DNA from: Nostoc sp. FACHB-280
Lineage (GTDB): Bacteria; Cyanobacteriota; Cyanobacteriia; Cyanobacteriales; Nostocaceae
Direction of reading: 5' to 3'
DNA: 36,165 nucleotides
Assembly (NCBI RefSeq): GCF_014697615.1
Contig: NZ_JACJSD010000060.1
Coordinates: forward strand, 1 to 36,165
The notes under the pieces are model-generated. The model made no database searches and had not been told where the DNA came from. It saw nothing but the letters and a program-made list of their open reading frames with translations. This document shows positions 26,368 to 36,165 of the stretch, piece by piece; the first letter of the stretch is position 1; each line of letters begins with the position of its first letter. The position numbers and the translations under genes are program-made.

Positions 26368-29300
26368 TTATCTCCATTCACCTTGTAAGGTAAACGCAGC
26401 CCAATAATAAGGTGCGGCATAATTTTGATTCCGAAACATTTCTATTTGTGCTGCCCTTAACGCCGCCGCAGGTTTTAAATTTTTGCGTAACATATTGGTA
26501 TAAAATAGCTTCATCAATTCCGATGTAGCTTGGTCATCCACACTCCACAAACTTACAACCACACGGGGACTACCCGCATACATAAATCCTCTAGTTAACC
26601 CAACTAATCCTTCTCCCTTGACTTCTTCTCCTAACCCTGTTTGACAAGCACTGAGAACTACTAACTCTGCTGGCAAATTCAGGTTAAAAATATCATGGAG
26701 ACGCAAGAAACCATTTTGAGGAGTGCCGTTATTATCAAACAACGACAGCACAACCCCAGATAATTCGGGATTTTGGCTGTTGAGGATGCCGTGAGTGGCA
26801 AAATGGATGATTTGATATTGGCTTAACTCTGGGCTGGTGGCTAAATTCCGACTAGCGGTAAAGTCTAAGGCTTGCTTACGTTCTTTATTAGATACCAGAG
26901 AAAGAATTGTCTCGGCTTCTTGGCGAGTAAAGCGCAACCGTTCAAAGTCAATGTCTGCTTCTCTGGCTGAACGTGCTAATTGTTTTAGGTCAAAGGTATC
27001 CAAGTCTGGAATAATAGATAGCCGATTTGGGGGTTGGTTTTTAATCCGCTCATCTTGAGCAGAAAATACAGGATCTGCCAGTACAGCTACAGTTTTTGGA
27101 GCTTTTTTGCGCCCTTTGACTTCCTGACGCAGTAAAGCAATGGTTGAGGCTGAGGGGAGGGAAATAATTTCGTTGGTTGTGATTAGTGGTTGATAGGTTT
27201 GACTGTTGGGTATTGCTAATGCTGCAATGGGGACATACTGCAAAACGCCATCACTAACTACAACTAAGCGTTTTTTGCCGAGTTGCTGGGCAACTGGAGC
27301 GAGAATTATTTGTGATAATTCCATTGCGGCTTTGCTGCCTCTGGCGACACTTGTTCTTTGGGATGGGGCGGTTAAAGCATCGCGGAATTTCTGCACGGCT
27401 GCGGCAATATCAGCACGTTTGGGTAGTTCGTAACTTGTAATGCTGTTTTTGCTCACAGCCCAAAGATAACTGCGTTCTTCTCCCAAGGAGTATTCTAAGA
27501 GTAAAGTATTGTCATCTAATACTTGCTGCTGAATTTGCTTTAATGATAAAGGTTGTGGTTGGGTCAAGGCAGCGTAACGTGGACTGCTATTTTTAATTTC
27601 TGTTTGGACTTGTTGATACTGTTGCAGTATTTCTTCAGTTTTTTTGTCTAAATTTTTAATTTGTAATTCCGTATATTTCCCGCTTAACAGTTGGATACGC
27701 AATGTTTCCCTGGCGTTGAGTTGTTGTTGTAAGTTGAGTTCTGTTTGCAGTAGTTTAGGGTTAACACCTTGACGGATATCTGCATTAGCTTCTTTGAGTA
27801 AGTCTAAAAGACTACGCGCCCTTGCACGTTCGCTGACTTGCAATGCCAAAGCATCATAACCTTGGGATGGTTGCTGTTTATGTAGCCGCATGAGCAAGTC
27901 GATATAAAACTGATAATATTTCTGCACAGAGGCAAAGTAAGTTGTCCGCAAGTCTTGGCTGGTAACGTTGGTGCGGATATCTTCGACAATTTTAATGGTG
28001 TTTTCGATGTGGGTGCGGGCAGCGGTGAGATTGCCTTGATCGCGCTCTGTCTGAGCTATAGAATACAGTGTTTCGGCTTCTCCGGTACGATCGCCTATCA
28101 TCTGCCGCAATTTTAATTCTTGATTGTAAGTGGCGATCGCTTGTTGTGGTTGTTTTAAGGCATTATAAGTTTTACCCAAGTTACCAATAACATTGGCTTG
28201 GGCAGTTTTCTGCCCTAATTTTTGCCAACCAGCCACAGCTTTTTGCGAAGCATCTAAAGCTTTTTGATAATCACCAGCCGCTAAATAAACTCTGCCAAAG
28301 AAAGCATAAGCACTGGTTTCGGCAAAGCTATTTTTTGTTTGCTGTGCCAATGCCAAAATTTGCTTAGTCGCCTCTAAGGCTTTGGGATAATCTTTTAATG
28401 CTTCGTAAACTCGGACAATACCGCTAATGGCACTAACTTGGCCAATTACATTTCCTTGTTCGCGGCGTACTTGCTGGGCTTGGTTATAATATTCTATGGC
28501 TTTGGGATAATTTTCTAAAGCCCGATAGGCACTGCCAATGTTATCTAGAGTTAAAGCTAATCTATCGCGATCGCCTGTACTTTTAAATTTTTCTAGGGCT
28601 TGATTATAAGTGTCAATACTTGTTTTATGATCACCAAGTAAACTATACACTAAACCAATATTTTTCAGTGTATTGCCTTCCCCGCTAACATCTTTCACGT
28701 CACGTTCAATAGTTAGGGCTTGGTTGTAAGTATTAATGGCTTTTTGATAATCACCTAATGAAGCATAAATTCCACCAATTGTATCTAGATTAAAAGCTTC
28801 CCGCGCCCGATTTTTAGTTAGACGTTGCAGAGCAATTGCTTCATTTAAAACATCAAGTGCTTTTTGCTTTTCACCCAATCGATCGTAGACTAAAGCCACT
28901 TGACTTAATAGCTCTGCTTCCAAGTTGGGATTACCTGCTTTTTGTAACAGCGATCGCGCTTGGTTATAGTATTCTAAAGATTTTTGTGGTTCACTAAAAG
29001 AATAGCTACCTGCCAGTTCACTCAAAGTTACAGCTTGCTTTGTGAGGTTAAATGCCAAAGCTACACCGGAAAGATTCGCTGCAATTTGTTGTTGCAGTTT
29101 TAGTGATTGATTGAGAACTTCTCTAGACTTTTGCTCATCACCAATGGATAAATAAACTACAGCAATATAATTAAGTGCATCTGCTTGTCCACCCAAGTCA
29201 TTTTTAGTTCGTTGAATTTCTAATGACTGTTGAAAAGCTTCCAAGGCTTTTTGTGTTTCACCCAAATTACCATAGGTAATACCGATAGTTTGTAAAATAT

Positions 29301-29958
29301 CAGCTTGCCCATCTAAATTTTTTTGTTGACGTTGGATTTCCAGTGCTTGATTATAAGCTTGTAGTGCTTGCTTTGTTTCTCCCGCATTGAAATAAACACC
29401 CCCAATACCAATTAAAGTTTTAGCGACAAAATCAGGTTTTTTTTCTGTACGAAATAATCGCAATGCTTGGCTGTAAAATTCCAAGGCTTTTTGTGGTTCA
29501 CCCAAGTTAGCGTAAGCATTAGCTACAGAATTCAACATCACCGCTTCACCAAAACGGTCTTTTTGTTCGCGGCGAATAGTTAGACCTCGCTGAAAATATC
29601 CCAGTGCTTTTTGATTGTCGTTTTGAGTGTAATAAAGTGTGCCGATCGCTAAGAGTGTGGTAGCCTCGTAACTGCGATCGCCAATTTGTTGCCAAATTTT
29701 CAATGCTTCTTCATATTTTGCGATCGCCGCTTGCCGCCCTGTGGCTGTACCTTGTTCGTATAATTGCTGTGCTTCTTGCAACAGTTGTTTGGCTTGTGCT
29801 GCGGCTTTTTGCTTTTCAGGAGTGGTATTTTGCGGTTTTTGGGCTATGTAGAGAGAATTTGCCCTAGCCGCCGTAATCATTAGCTCCGATGACATCAGCA
29901 TAGTGACAAAGATAACCAGTGTGCGATGTGCAAACGCCGACAGATGTTTCTTTGCCAT
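26368..29958 (-). CDS. TPR-repeat CHAT-domain protease-like protein
   Basis: This 1196-residue exported protein has a signal peptide (about 1-33), about a dozen tetratricopeptide repeats of the kinesin-light-chain type (about 70-640, recurring LNxIGxxYxxLGDxQKALxxYxQAL), a helical linker, and a C-terminal CHAT caspase-like domain (about 850-1195). The catalytic dyad is present: His1056 in HFATHG and Cys1105 in LSACQTGLG. CHAT proteases in other systems are switched on by partners and cut specific substrates; HetF of Nostoc is a CHAT protein. The signal peptide suggests action outside the cytoplasm. It is monocistronic; no gasdermin or CRISPR-type partner is visible. Confidence 0.92.
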   Translation of the reverse strand: MAKKHLSAFAHRTLVIFVTMLMSSELMITAARANSLYIAQKPQNTTPEKQKAAAQAKQLLQEAQQLYEQGTATGRQAAIAKYEEALKIWQQIGDRSYEATTLLAIGTLYYTQNDNQKALGYFQRGLTIRREQKDRFGEAVMLNSVANAYANLGEPQKALEFYSQALRLFRTEKKPDFVAKTLIGIGGVYFNAGETKQALQAYNQALEIQRQQKNLDGQADILQTIGITYGNLGETQKALEAFQQSLEIQRTKNDLGGQADALNYIAVVYLSIGDEQKSREVLNQSLKLQQQIAANLSGVALAFNLTKQAVTLSELAGSYSFSEPQKSLEYYNQARSLLQKAGNPNLEAELLSQVALVYDRLGEKQKALDVLNEAIALQRLTKNRAREAFNLDTIGGIYASLGDYQKAINTYNQALTIERDVKDVSGEGNTLKNIGLVYSLLGDHKTSIDTYNQALEKFKSTGDRDRLALTLDNIGSAYRALENYPKAIEYYNQAQQVRREQGNVIGQVSAISGIVRVYEALKDYPKALEATKQILALAQQTKNSFAETSAYAFFGRVYLAAGDYQKALDASQKAVAGWQKLGQKTAQANVIGNLGKTYNALKQPQQAIATYNQELKLRQMIGDRTGEAETLYSIAQTERDQGNLTAARTHIENTIKIVEDIRTNVTSQDLRTTYFASVQKYYQFYIDLLMRLHKQQPSQGYDALALQVSERARARSLLDLLKEANADIRQGVNPKLLQTELNLQQQLNARETLRIQLLSGKYTELQIKNLDKKTEEILQQYQQVQTEIKNSSPRYAALTQPQPLSLKQIQQQVLDDNTLLLEYSLGEERSYLWAVSKNSITSYELPKRADIAAAVQKFRDALTAPSQRTSVARGSKAAMELSQIILAPVAQQLGKKRLVVVSDGVLQYVPIAALAIPNSQTYQPLITTNEIISLPSASTIALLRQEVKGRKKAPKTVAVLADPVFSAQDERIKNQPPNRLSIIPDLDTFDLKQLARSAREADIDFERLRFTRQEAETILSLVSNKERKQALDFTASRNLATSPELSQYQIIHFATHGILNSQNPELSGVVLSLFDNNGTPQNGFLRLHDIFNLNLPAELVVLSACQTGLGEEVKGEGLVGLTRGFMYAGSPRVVVSLWSVDDQATSELMKLFYTNMLRKNLKPAAALRAAQIEMFRNQNYAAPYYWAAFTLQGEWR

Positions 29959-30267
29959 AATTGCTCCTAAGTGTGAGAAGTAGTGTTTCTTAATTGAACA
30001 ACTGTAATTTTACAGTTTGTGTTCCCAGATCATCTGACTTCTGATAGAGACCATTGAAAGGAAACAAGGAACATTCAGAGAATACAGCGATTTCAGCTAT
30101 GTTGAAGAATAATTAAATGTTTATACATAGTCAGGACTAGCGCACACAAATTTTCTGTTGAGATGGTGTGTAAGGGTAAATAAGGTATAAATGGCGATAA
30201 ATTGCTGAAAAGCTTACCAGTAAACTCTTTCTCAATCAAAAATCTAAAATTGTATAACCTACTTTGA
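29959..30267. other. Intergenic region between the CHAT and kinase genes
   Basis: These 309 bases, upstream of the CHAT gene on the minus strand, must hold its promoter. The sequence is AT-rich without clear hairpins, operators or reading frames. I see nothing specific. Confidence 0.5.
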
Positions 30268-31977
30268 CTATTGCGATAACTTAGAAATGTTATTTCTCAT
30301 GGGAATCTGAATCACAAACTCAGTACCCTGACCATAGTTGGAAAAACAATCTAGTCTGCCACCATGTTTTTCGGTAATAATTTGGTAGCTAATAGATAAT
30401 CCCATACCTGTACCTTTACCTACAGGTTTAGTAGTGAAAAAAGGGTTAAGCATATTTTGCTGAGTGTTCTCTGGAATTCCGATACCATTGTCGGCGATCG
30501 CAATTTTTACCCACTGTGCATCCATAACTGAAGTGCGAATAGTTATTTGACCGGGATGATCATCTTTGCTGCTCTGATTTATCCAATGAGTTTGTGCTTC
30601 TTCAATAGCCTCAATGGCATTTACCAAAATATTCATAAATACTTGGTTAAGTTGTCCAGCATAGCACTCTACTAAAGGTAAATCACCATATTCTCGCATC
30701 ACCTGAATAGTTGGTGCGTTATTTGCCGCTTTGAGACGATGTTGCAAAATTAACAGAGTGTTATCAATACCTTCGTGAATGTTCACTGCTTTATATTCCG
30801 CTTCATCCATACGCGCAAAATTCCGCAGTGACAGCACAATCTGGCTAATGCGCTCAGTTCCCATTGCCATCGAATTGAGCATTTTAGGTATGTCTTCCTG
30901 TAAAAATGCTAAATCAATCATCTCTGCGACTGCTTGCATTTCTGGCACAGGCTGGGGATAGTATTGATGGTAAAGTTTGACAAAATTTAGCAGTTCTTGA
31001 GTATATTCCCGCAGATAAATTAAATTACCATGAATAAAAGTAGCTGGATTGTTAATTTCATGGGCAATCCCCGCTACCAGTTGACCAAGACTAGACATTT
31101 TTTCCGATTGTATCAATTGAGCTTGAGCGGTTTTTAATTCCTTCAGTGCTTGCTGAAGTTCAGCTTCTGCTTGCTGGCGCTCAGTAATTTCGTCTCGTAA
31201 TTGGGTGTTGCTGTTGACTAAATCAGTCTGAAAACTTTGTAAATCATCAGCCATTTGATTAAAGCAAGTGGCTAACTCGCCAATTTCATCTTGAGAACGA
31301 AGATTAACTCTGGTATTTAACTGACCTTTAGCCACAGACAACAAAGCTTGCTTGAGTTCTTTCAAAGCTTTGGAAATGCTACTAGAAATCAGCAAGCCTG
31401 CTGTTAACATCAATACCCCACAAGCCAAGCTGATAACTGAAGTGGCAAAAATACTTTTTTGAGCTACTGCCAGGGCGGCCTCATAGAGAGGTGTATATTC
31501 TAAAATTACCGCACCAACTGTTTCGCCTTGGCTCGTCTTACAAGGAACAGCAATGAGTTGAATTCCATGTGGATACTCCTGACTAGTTTCTGTATAAGTT
31601 CTGGGTATCCCATCCTGGATAGTTTGACCAACTTCATTATTCAGATCATGTTCCAATCGAGTTCCGATATCTTCAGTTACGACATCTGCCAAAATAATTT
31701 TATTGCGATCTACAATTTCTATGTCACGTTGGCGCTCATTGTGTAGTGCTTGCACATGTTGTTGTAAGTGAGTTAAAACTTCCTGGTGCGATCGCGCTTC
31801 GTGAGCTTCCAGCTCATGACTGGTAAAATATCCCAGTAATCTTGCAACTTCTTCCGCTTCTTGTTCAGCTAGATATTTGGCTGTGTGTGATTGCTGTTTA
31901 GCAGAGATTGTACATATAATCCCGGTAAGAGCCGCCATCCCACAAAATCCCAAAATTAATTTTTGCCGAATTTTCAT
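30268..31977 (-). CDS. Membrane sensor histidine kinase with HAMP domain
   Basis: The protein has 569 residues: a first membrane segment at about 6-25, a periplasmic sensor region at about 26-172 (single-Cache-like, DIEIVDRNKIILADVV, VGAVILEYTPLYEA), a second membrane segment at about 175-198, HAMP at about 199-250 (LSVAKGQLNTRVNLRSQDEIG), a coiled coil, then His306 in [33 protein letters not shown] and [16 protein letters not shown]. It presumably responds to an external signal. The catalytic half is nearly the same as in the two soluble kinases of this window. No regulator gene is adjacent. Confidence 0.92.
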   Translation of the reverse strand: MKIRQKLILGFCGMAALTGIICTISAKQQSHTAKYLAEQEAEEVARLLGYFTSHELEAHEARSHQEVLTHLQQHVQALHNERQRDIEIVDRNKIILADVVTEDIGTRLEHDLNNEVGQTIQDGIPRTYTETSQEYPHGIQLIAVPCKTSQGETVGAVILEYTPLYEAALAVAQKSIFATSVISLACGVLMLTAGLLISSSISKALKELKQALLSVAKGQLNTRVNLRSQDEIGELATCFNQMADDLQSFQTDLVNSNTQLRDEITERQQAEAELQQALKELKTAQAQLIQSEKMSSLGQLVAGIAHEINNPATFIHGNLIYLREYTQELLNFVKLYHQYYPQPVPEMQAVAEMIDLAFLQEDIPKMLNSMAMGTERISQIVLSLRNFARMDEAEYKAVNIHEGIDNTLLILQHRLKAANNAPTIQVMREYGDLPLVECYAGQLNQVFMNILVNAIEAIEEAQTHWINQSSKDDHPGQITIRTSVMDAQWVKIAIADNGIGIPENTQQNMLNPFFTTKPVGKGTGMGLSISYQIITEKHGGRLDCFSNYGQGTEFVIQIPMRNNISKLSQ

Positions 31978-32427
31978 CCCTTGCCCTTATCCTTGGCTGC
32001 TGGATAGTGTATGAATTGAGTTTTAGGAAGATACCCTTCTTAAAAATTCCCGATTTCCCACTGTAGAGCCACAGATAATCCGTTATTTAGTCAAATCTTT
32101 AATCTGGGTTTATCAAATACAATACAAGATTCAGTTGCTAGGATGCACAATTTTGCTGTGAAAAGTAGCAAATGAGTAACTGGGTGGAAAACAAGTCAAG
32201 TTTTATGAGTACAAGACTGAATTTCCGCTATTCTTGTTTTGATTTCGGAATTATGTTTTAATTTGCGATCGCCTCACTGATTTCTTCCCTAACTCTGAGC
32301 TACATAAAAGGAAGAGAAAGGGATAATAAAGAATGAGAAATTTTTGAGCATGGACTCTGAGTCTAAAATTCTGCTCAAAATTCCCTCTCAAACACTGAAA
32401 ATTACACTTTTAAGCATTAGAGCGAGC
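31978..32427. other. Intergenic region between divergent kinase and leuS
   Basis: About 450 bases, AT-rich with one HIP1-like site (32266-32273). Both promoters must lie here. No T-box, tRNA or hairpin repeat is visible. The part from 32344 is an open in-frame extension of leuS (TTG/ATG at 32344/32350) that does not look like synthetase sequence. Confidence 0.5.
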
Positions 32428-35115
32428 ATGACAGAGAATTTAAAGGCTATAGGTAATGATATTGCGTTAAATAAATATTCTCCCGCCGCCATTGAGGAAA
32501 AATGGCAAAAAACCTGGGCGGAACTGGGTTTAGATAATACCCCTACAGAAAACAATCAGCCAAAATTCTACGCTCTATCCATGTTTCCCTATCCATCGGG
32601 TAGCTTGCACATGGGTCACGTCCGTAATTACACAATTACAGATGTGATTGCTCGTCTCAAGCGAATGCAAGGTTATCGAGTCTTGCACCCAATGGGTTGG
32701 GATGCCTTTGGCTTACCCGCAGAAAACGCGGCCATCGACCGGGGAGTTCCCCCCGCCAAGTGGACTTATCAAAATATTGCTCAAATGCGCCAACAGTTAC
32801 AGCGTTTGGGTTTATCTATCGACTGGGACAGAGAAGTTGCTACCTGTTCACCCGATTATTACAAGTGGACACAGTGGATTTTCTTACAGTTTTTGCAAGC
32901 AGGGTTAGCTTACCAAAAAGAAGCGGCGGTGAACTGGGATCCCATCGACCAAACTGTATTAGCCAACGAACAAGTTGATAGCGAAGGCCGTTCTTGGCGC
33001 AGTGGTGCAAAAGTCGAGCGTAAATTATTGCGCCAGTGGTTTTTCAAAATTACCGACTACGCCGAAGAATTACTCAACGATTTGGATAAATTGACAGGTT
33101 GGCCGGAACGTGTCAAGTTAATGCAGGCTAACTGGATTGGTAAATCTGTCGGTGCTTACTTAGAATTTCCGATTGTGGGGATGGAGGAAAAAATTGGTGT
33201 GTACACCACTCGCCCCGATACTGTGTTTGGTGTTAGCTATGTAGTTTTAGCCCCAGAACATCCCTTAACCAAGCGCGTCACCACCAAAGACCAACAAGCC
33301 GCAGTGGAAGCTTTTATTACTGAAGTTTCTAATCAAAGCGAGTTGGAACGCACCGCCGAAGATAAACCAAAGCGCGGTATACCCACAGGTGGTAAAGCCA
33401 TTAATCCCTTCACTGGGGAAGAAGTACCGATTTTAATTGCTGATTATGTCTTGTATGAATACGGTACTGGGGCGGTGATGGGTGTACCAGCCCATGATGT
33501 GCGGGACTTTAAGTTTGCTCAGGCTTATGATTTACCAATTGAGTTTGTGATTGCTGCACCCGAAGATGTGGCAGATTTTGATTTAACGTCAACCTCAGAT
33601 ACAGAAGAAGAAATTACTGAATATGTGGAGGGTTACACATCACCAGGAATTTTTATTATTCAATATAACGAAGCATATACTGAGCCAGGAATTTTGATTA
33701 ATTCTGGGCAGTTTACAGGGATGAATTCGGTAGATGCGAAAGCTGCGATTGTCAAATATGCCCAAGAACAAGGTTTTGGTAAAGAACGCATTCAATACCG
33801 CTTGCGAGATTGGTTGATTTCTCGACAACGTTATTGGGGCGCACCCATCCCAGTAATTCACTGTCCGAACTGCGGAATTGTGCCAGTTCCCGACAAGGAT
33901 TTGCCAGTACAGTTACCGGAAGAAGTGGAATTTACTGGACGTGGTGGTTCACCATTGGCGCAGTTGGAAAGCTGGGTAAATGTCCCTTGTCCCACTTGCG
34001 GTACGCCGGCGAAGCGGGAAACGGACACGATGGATACTTTCATTGATTCTTCGTGGTATTTCTTGCGGTTTACCGATGCAAGGAATGAACAGCAGGTATT
34101 CGACTCCGCCAAAACTAACAACTGGATGCCCATAGACCAGTATGTAGGCGGTATTGAACACGCAATTCTACACTTGTTATATTCTCGGTTCTTTACTAAA
34201 GTATTGCGCGATCGCGGCTTATTAAACTTTGATGAACCTTTTGCTCGATTGTTAACTCAAGGGATGGTGCAAGGTTTAACTTACATGAATCCCAACAAAG
34301 GCGGCAAAGATAAATGGGTTCCCTCTCATTTAGTTAACCCCGCCGACCCCCGCGACCCCCAAACCGGAGAACCATTACAACGTCTGTACGCTACCATGTC
34401 CAAATCTAAGGGTAATGGTGTCGCGCCAGAAGATGTAATTGCTAAATATGGTATAGACACAGCGCGGATGTTCATCTTATTCAAAGCGCCACCAGAAAAA
34501 GATTTGGAATGGGATGAAGCTGATGTGGAAGGGCAATTCCGCTTTTTAAATCGGGTGTGGCGTTTGATAACAGATTATGCGGCCGCTGGGGTATCTCGCA
34601 AGCAAGCGCAACTCGCTGATTTAAGTAAACCAGAAAAAGATTTACGTCGGGCAATTCACACGGCAATTAAATCAATCACTGAAGATTTAGAAGATCAATA
34701 TCAATTCAATACTGCTATTTCAGAATTGATGAAGTTGAGTAATTCTTTAACTGATAGTGATTGTAAAAATTCGCCAATTTATGCCGAAGGTATTAAAGCT
34801 TTAGTGGCTTTACTGGCTCCTTTTGCACCACATATTGCTGATGAATTGTGGCATTTATTGGGTAATAAAAATTCAGTTCACACCCAAACTTGGCCATCTT
34901 ATGATGCTGCTGCTTTAATCGCTGACGAAATTACTTTGGTAATTCAAATTAACGGCAAAAAGCGGGCTGATATTCAAGTTCCATCACAAGCAGATAAAGC
35001 TGAGTTGGAAAAATACGCCCGTGAATCAGAAGTTGTGCAGCGTCACTTAGAAGGTAAGGAGATAAAAAAGGTGATTGTCGTACCTGGTAAGTTGGTGAAC
35101 TTTGTTGTTGGTTAA
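32428..35115 (+). CDS. leuS: Leucyl-tRNA synthetase
   Basis: LeuS charges tRNA-Leu. The 895-residue protein contains the HIGH motif (HMGH at 61-64), the CP1 editing domain ([32 protein letters not shown]), the zinc-module cysteines near 480 (CPNCG) and 521 (CPTCG), the KMSKS motif near 657 (TMSKSKGN) and a C-terminal anticodon-binding and tail region ending [15 protein letters not shown]. An acidic insert ([12 protein letters not shown]) in the editing domain is typical of cyanobacteria. I chose ATG 32428 because the family starts shortly before [11 protein letters not shown]; in-frame starts at 32344/32350 would add about 28 residues. Complete and intact. Confidence 0.95.
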   Translation: MTENLKAIGNDIALNKYSPAAIEEKWQKTWAELGLDNTPTENNQPKFYALSMFPYPSGSLHMGHVRNYTITDVIARLKRMQGYRVLHPMGWDAFGLPAENAAIDRGVPPAKWTYQNIAQMRQQLQRLGLSIDWDREVATCSPDYYKWTQWIFLQFLQAGLAYQKEAAVNWDPIDQTVLANEQVDSEGRSWRSGAKVERKLLRQWFFKITDYAEELLNDLDKLTGWPERVKLMQANWIGKSVGAYLEFPIVGMEEKIGVYTTRPDTVFGVSYVVLAPEHPLTKRVTTKDQQAAVEAFITEVSNQSELERTAEDKPKRGIPTGGKAINPFTGEEVPILIADYVLYEYGTGAVMGVPAHDVRDFKFAQAYDLPIEFVIAAPEDVADFDLTSTSDTEEEITEYVEGYTSPGIFIIQYNEAYTEPGILINSGQFTGMNSVDAKAAIVKYAQEQGFGKERIQYRLRDWLISRQRYWGAPIPVIHCPNCGIVPVPDKDLPVQLPEEVEFTGRGGSPLAQLESWVNVPCPTCGTPAKRETDTMDTFIDSSWYFLRFTDARNEQQVFDSAKTNNWMPIDQYVGGIEHAILHLLYSRFFTKVLRDRGLLNFDEPFARLLTQGMVQGLTYMNPNKGGKDKWVPSHLVNPADPRDPQTGEPLQRLYATMSKSKGNGVAPEDVIAKYGIDTARMFILFKAPPEKDLEWDEADVEGQFRFLNRVWRLITDYAAAGVSRKQAQLADLSKPEKDLRRAIHTAIKSITEDLEDQYQFNTAISELMKLSNSLTDSDCKNSPIYAEGIKALVALLAPFAPHIADELWHLLGNKNSVHTQTWPSYDAAALIADEITLVIQINGKKRADIQVPSQADKAELEKYARESEVVQRHLEGKEIKKVIVVPGKLVNFVVG

Positions 35116-35125
35116 AGACAAAGTT

Positions 35126-35156
35126 GAAGGAGGCAGGAGGCAGAAGGCAGGAGGCA
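35126..35156 (+). repeat. Short heptad-type tandem repeat
   Basis: Four imperfect units of GGAGGCA/GAAGGCA in tandem directly after leuS. Fragments of the same repeat occur near 3468, 3670, 10786 and 11062. A typical cyanobacterial short tandem repeat. Confidence 0.75.
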
Positions 35157-35165
35157 AAGCAATAC

Positions 35166-35332
35166 GGTTCGGTTAAGATCCCCCCGCCTGCGGCGACCCC
35201 CTTAAAAAGGGGGTAAAAGAGAGTTTTTAGCCCACGCCAGTCGCTTCAAGTCGGGAAACCCGCCCACGGCGCTGGCTCCCCTTTTCAAGGGGGGTTGGGG
35301 GGATCTCAAAATAATAAAACGTTAACCGAACC
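35166..35332. mobile_element. 167-bp palindromic MITE
   Basis: The inverted ends GGTTCGGTTAA (35166-35176) and TTAACCGAACC (35322-35332) are perfect. The core has GATCCCCCC and CCCCCTTAAAAAGGGGG at one side and CAAGGGGGGTTGGGGGGATC at the other. The core type is shared with 19501-19649, the ends are not. Non-coding. Confidence 0.78.
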
Positions 35333-35405
35333 ATATTGGGAGGTAAAGTACTATTAGCATTCGTGCTTTTTAAATCTTCTGCTATACCTCAGAATAATGC
35401 TTCTA

Positions 35406-35448
35406 AAAATTAGCGATCGCATAAATAACAAATGCGATCGCTAATTTT
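35406..35448. terminator. Bidirectional terminator built on two HIP1 sites
   Basis: AAAATTAGCGATCGCAT (35406-35422), a 9-nt loop, then ATGCGATCGCTAATTTT (35432-35448): a perfect 17-bp stem flanked by A- and T-runs. It stands between the convergent leuS and 35473-35670 genes, so it can work in both directions. Confidence 0.75.
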
Positions 35449-35472
35449 GTAACTTGTCTTATAGCACCGCCA

Positions 35473-35670
35473 TTATCCTGTACCTTGCTGTTTCTGTTTA
35501 TCCAATTTCTCCTGAATTGCTTCACGACAAAATTCAGGCGGATCATTTTGTTGTTGTATCGCTTCCTTCATTTCTTTCGTGACACGTAAATTGACTTGTT
35601 CAGTCAATGGTTTATCACCTTTTCTTTTTCCTGGTTCTAAATTTTCCGGCGTTCCTTTAGGGTTCGGCAT
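35473..35670 (-). CDS. Small cyanobacterial protein, possibly ribbon-helix-helix-like
   Basis: This 65-residue protein begins MPNPKGTPENLEPGKRKGDK, then PLTEQVNLRVTKEMKEAIQQ and PPEFCREAIQEKLDKQ. It looks like a family of short Nostocales proteins with a VNLRVTxxMKE strand-helix segment, which resembles one half of a ribbon-helix-helix or antitoxin fold; DNA binding is possible but unproven. No toxin gene is adjacent. It is monocistronic, and the start is the first ATG after an AT-rich leader. Confidence 0.6.
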   Translation of the reverse strand: MPNPKGTPENLEPGKRKGDKPLTEQVNLRVTKEMKEAIQQQNDPPEFCREAIQEKLDKQKQQGTG

Positions 35671-35799
35671 TCATGTAGAAATATAAATATACCTTGAATC
35701 GATTGATAGCAATCGAATAGATTGTTTAATCGGTAGGTAATTGAGCCTGGAAAACTTGTTACCTACCGAACCACTTTATGAAATGGCAATTTCTATTCT

Positions 35800-36099
35800 A
35801 TGTTCACAAGAACAGAACTTGAACTGTTGACGCTGACTCAACTGAAAATTTTGTGTAACCGCTATGGCTTACGTCCAACCGGGAACCCAGGCTATAAAGT
35901 CAGCTACATCACGACACTGATGGCGTTCCCTGCATTAGCGATAAGTCAGATGAAAGACAACCGAGGCTTGAGAATACCGTCATTCGAGAGTTATCAACAT
36001 CTCAGCGTGGCGTTGGATGAAATGAATCAACCAACCTTATACCAATTCTCTATGAACCTGCATAGAATAAAGCTTGATGGAAAAGAGCTTCAAGGATGA
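35800..36099 (+). pseudogene. 5' fragment of an uncharacterised (SAP-like) cyanobacterial gene, cut by the terminal repeat
   Basis: The first 80 or so codons (MFTRTELELLTLTQLKILCN, GLRPTGNPGYKVSYI, LRIPSFESYQHLSVALDEMN) look like a cyanobacterial protein with a SAP-like N-terminal helix pair. I recall similar proteins that continue well past ALDEMN. After about codon 79 the frame enters the 127-bp terminal repeat, which supplies the last 19-20 residues and the stop. The gene is therefore either disrupted by the repeat or cut at the contig end, like asnB at the other end. Confidence 0.6.
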
Positions 36100-36165
36100 A
36101 ATCATAACTGGTCAAAGAGGATACTAATTCAGAAGATAATTGAGCTAATATCAATTGAACCCGTT
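36039..36165. repeat. Terminal 127-bp repeat, right copy
   Basis: Exact reverse complement of bases 1-127. Both copies end in a gene whose remainder is missing. See the left copy. Confidence 0.9.

Overview
The window is chromosomal DNA of a filamentous cyanobacterium of the Nostocales type. The signs are dense HIP1 sites (GCGATCGC), CP12, cyanobacterial-style histidine kinases, an SLH-OprB porin, a CHAT/TPR protein, a PEP-CTERM protein and many small palindromic repeats. Both ends carry the same 127-bp sequence in opposite orientation. It truncates an asparagine-synthase gene on the left and an uncharacterised gene on the right, so the window looks like a contig bounded by two copies of one repeat.

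Layout. 0.1-7.9 kb: truncated asnB, tlyA, CP12, a DUF697-type GTPase, a histidine kinase, a ribbon-helix-helix/Mop regulator divergent from modA, and a metallo-hydrolase. 8.2-10.3 kb: a secreted protein, then a cobalamin riboswitch ahead of a DUF1636 protein and cobK. 10.4-15 kb: an SmtB-like repressor, a zinc-uptake ABC pair (znuC, znuA) without its permease, a Zur-like box and a divergent porin. 15.1-21.8 kb: the most unusual region (below). 22.2-35.1 kb: a PEP-CTERM protein, a small (p)ppGpp hydrolase-like protein, a methanogen-output-domain protein with a histidine kinase, a TPR-CHAT protein, a third histidine kinase and leuS. 35.1-36.2 kb: repeats, a small cyanobacterial protein and a truncated gene.

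Candidate new system, 15.1-21.8 kb, all on the minus strand. A Ro60-like protein (TROVE-like helical region plus vWA domain with an intact MIDAS) sits among at least five, perhaps six, structured elements with a Y-RNA-like stem: a lower helix, a conserved internal loop (5' strand close to CCYRAC, 3' strand close to RACUYG) and an upper helix. The module carried on the stem differs each time. Two carry tRNA-like modules with the acceptor end on the stem (B, E). One carries a permuted tRNA opened at the anticodon (C). One carries a permuted copy of 23S rRNA H69-H71 (D). One carries both the sarcin-ricin loop and the L11-binding GTPase-associated centre of 23S rRNA (A), which are about 1500 nt apart in real 23S rRNA. 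Element E is itself embedded in the anticodon region of another tRNA-like sequence, and the array starts with an 84-nt tmRNA-like element. The same strand encodes a 66-residue probable ubiquitin-like protein ending in Gly, a ThiF/E1-like enzyme and two conserved proteins of unknown function. A PIN-toxin/antitoxin pair lies on the opposite strand beside element A.

My reading is a Ro/Y-RNA system whose RNAs mimic tRNA and ribosomal functional-centre RNA, coupled to a ubiquitin-like conjugation pair. It could serve as decoys for ribotoxins, as RNA quality control or as repair. The pairings and rRNA matches can be read from the sequence; the function is inference.
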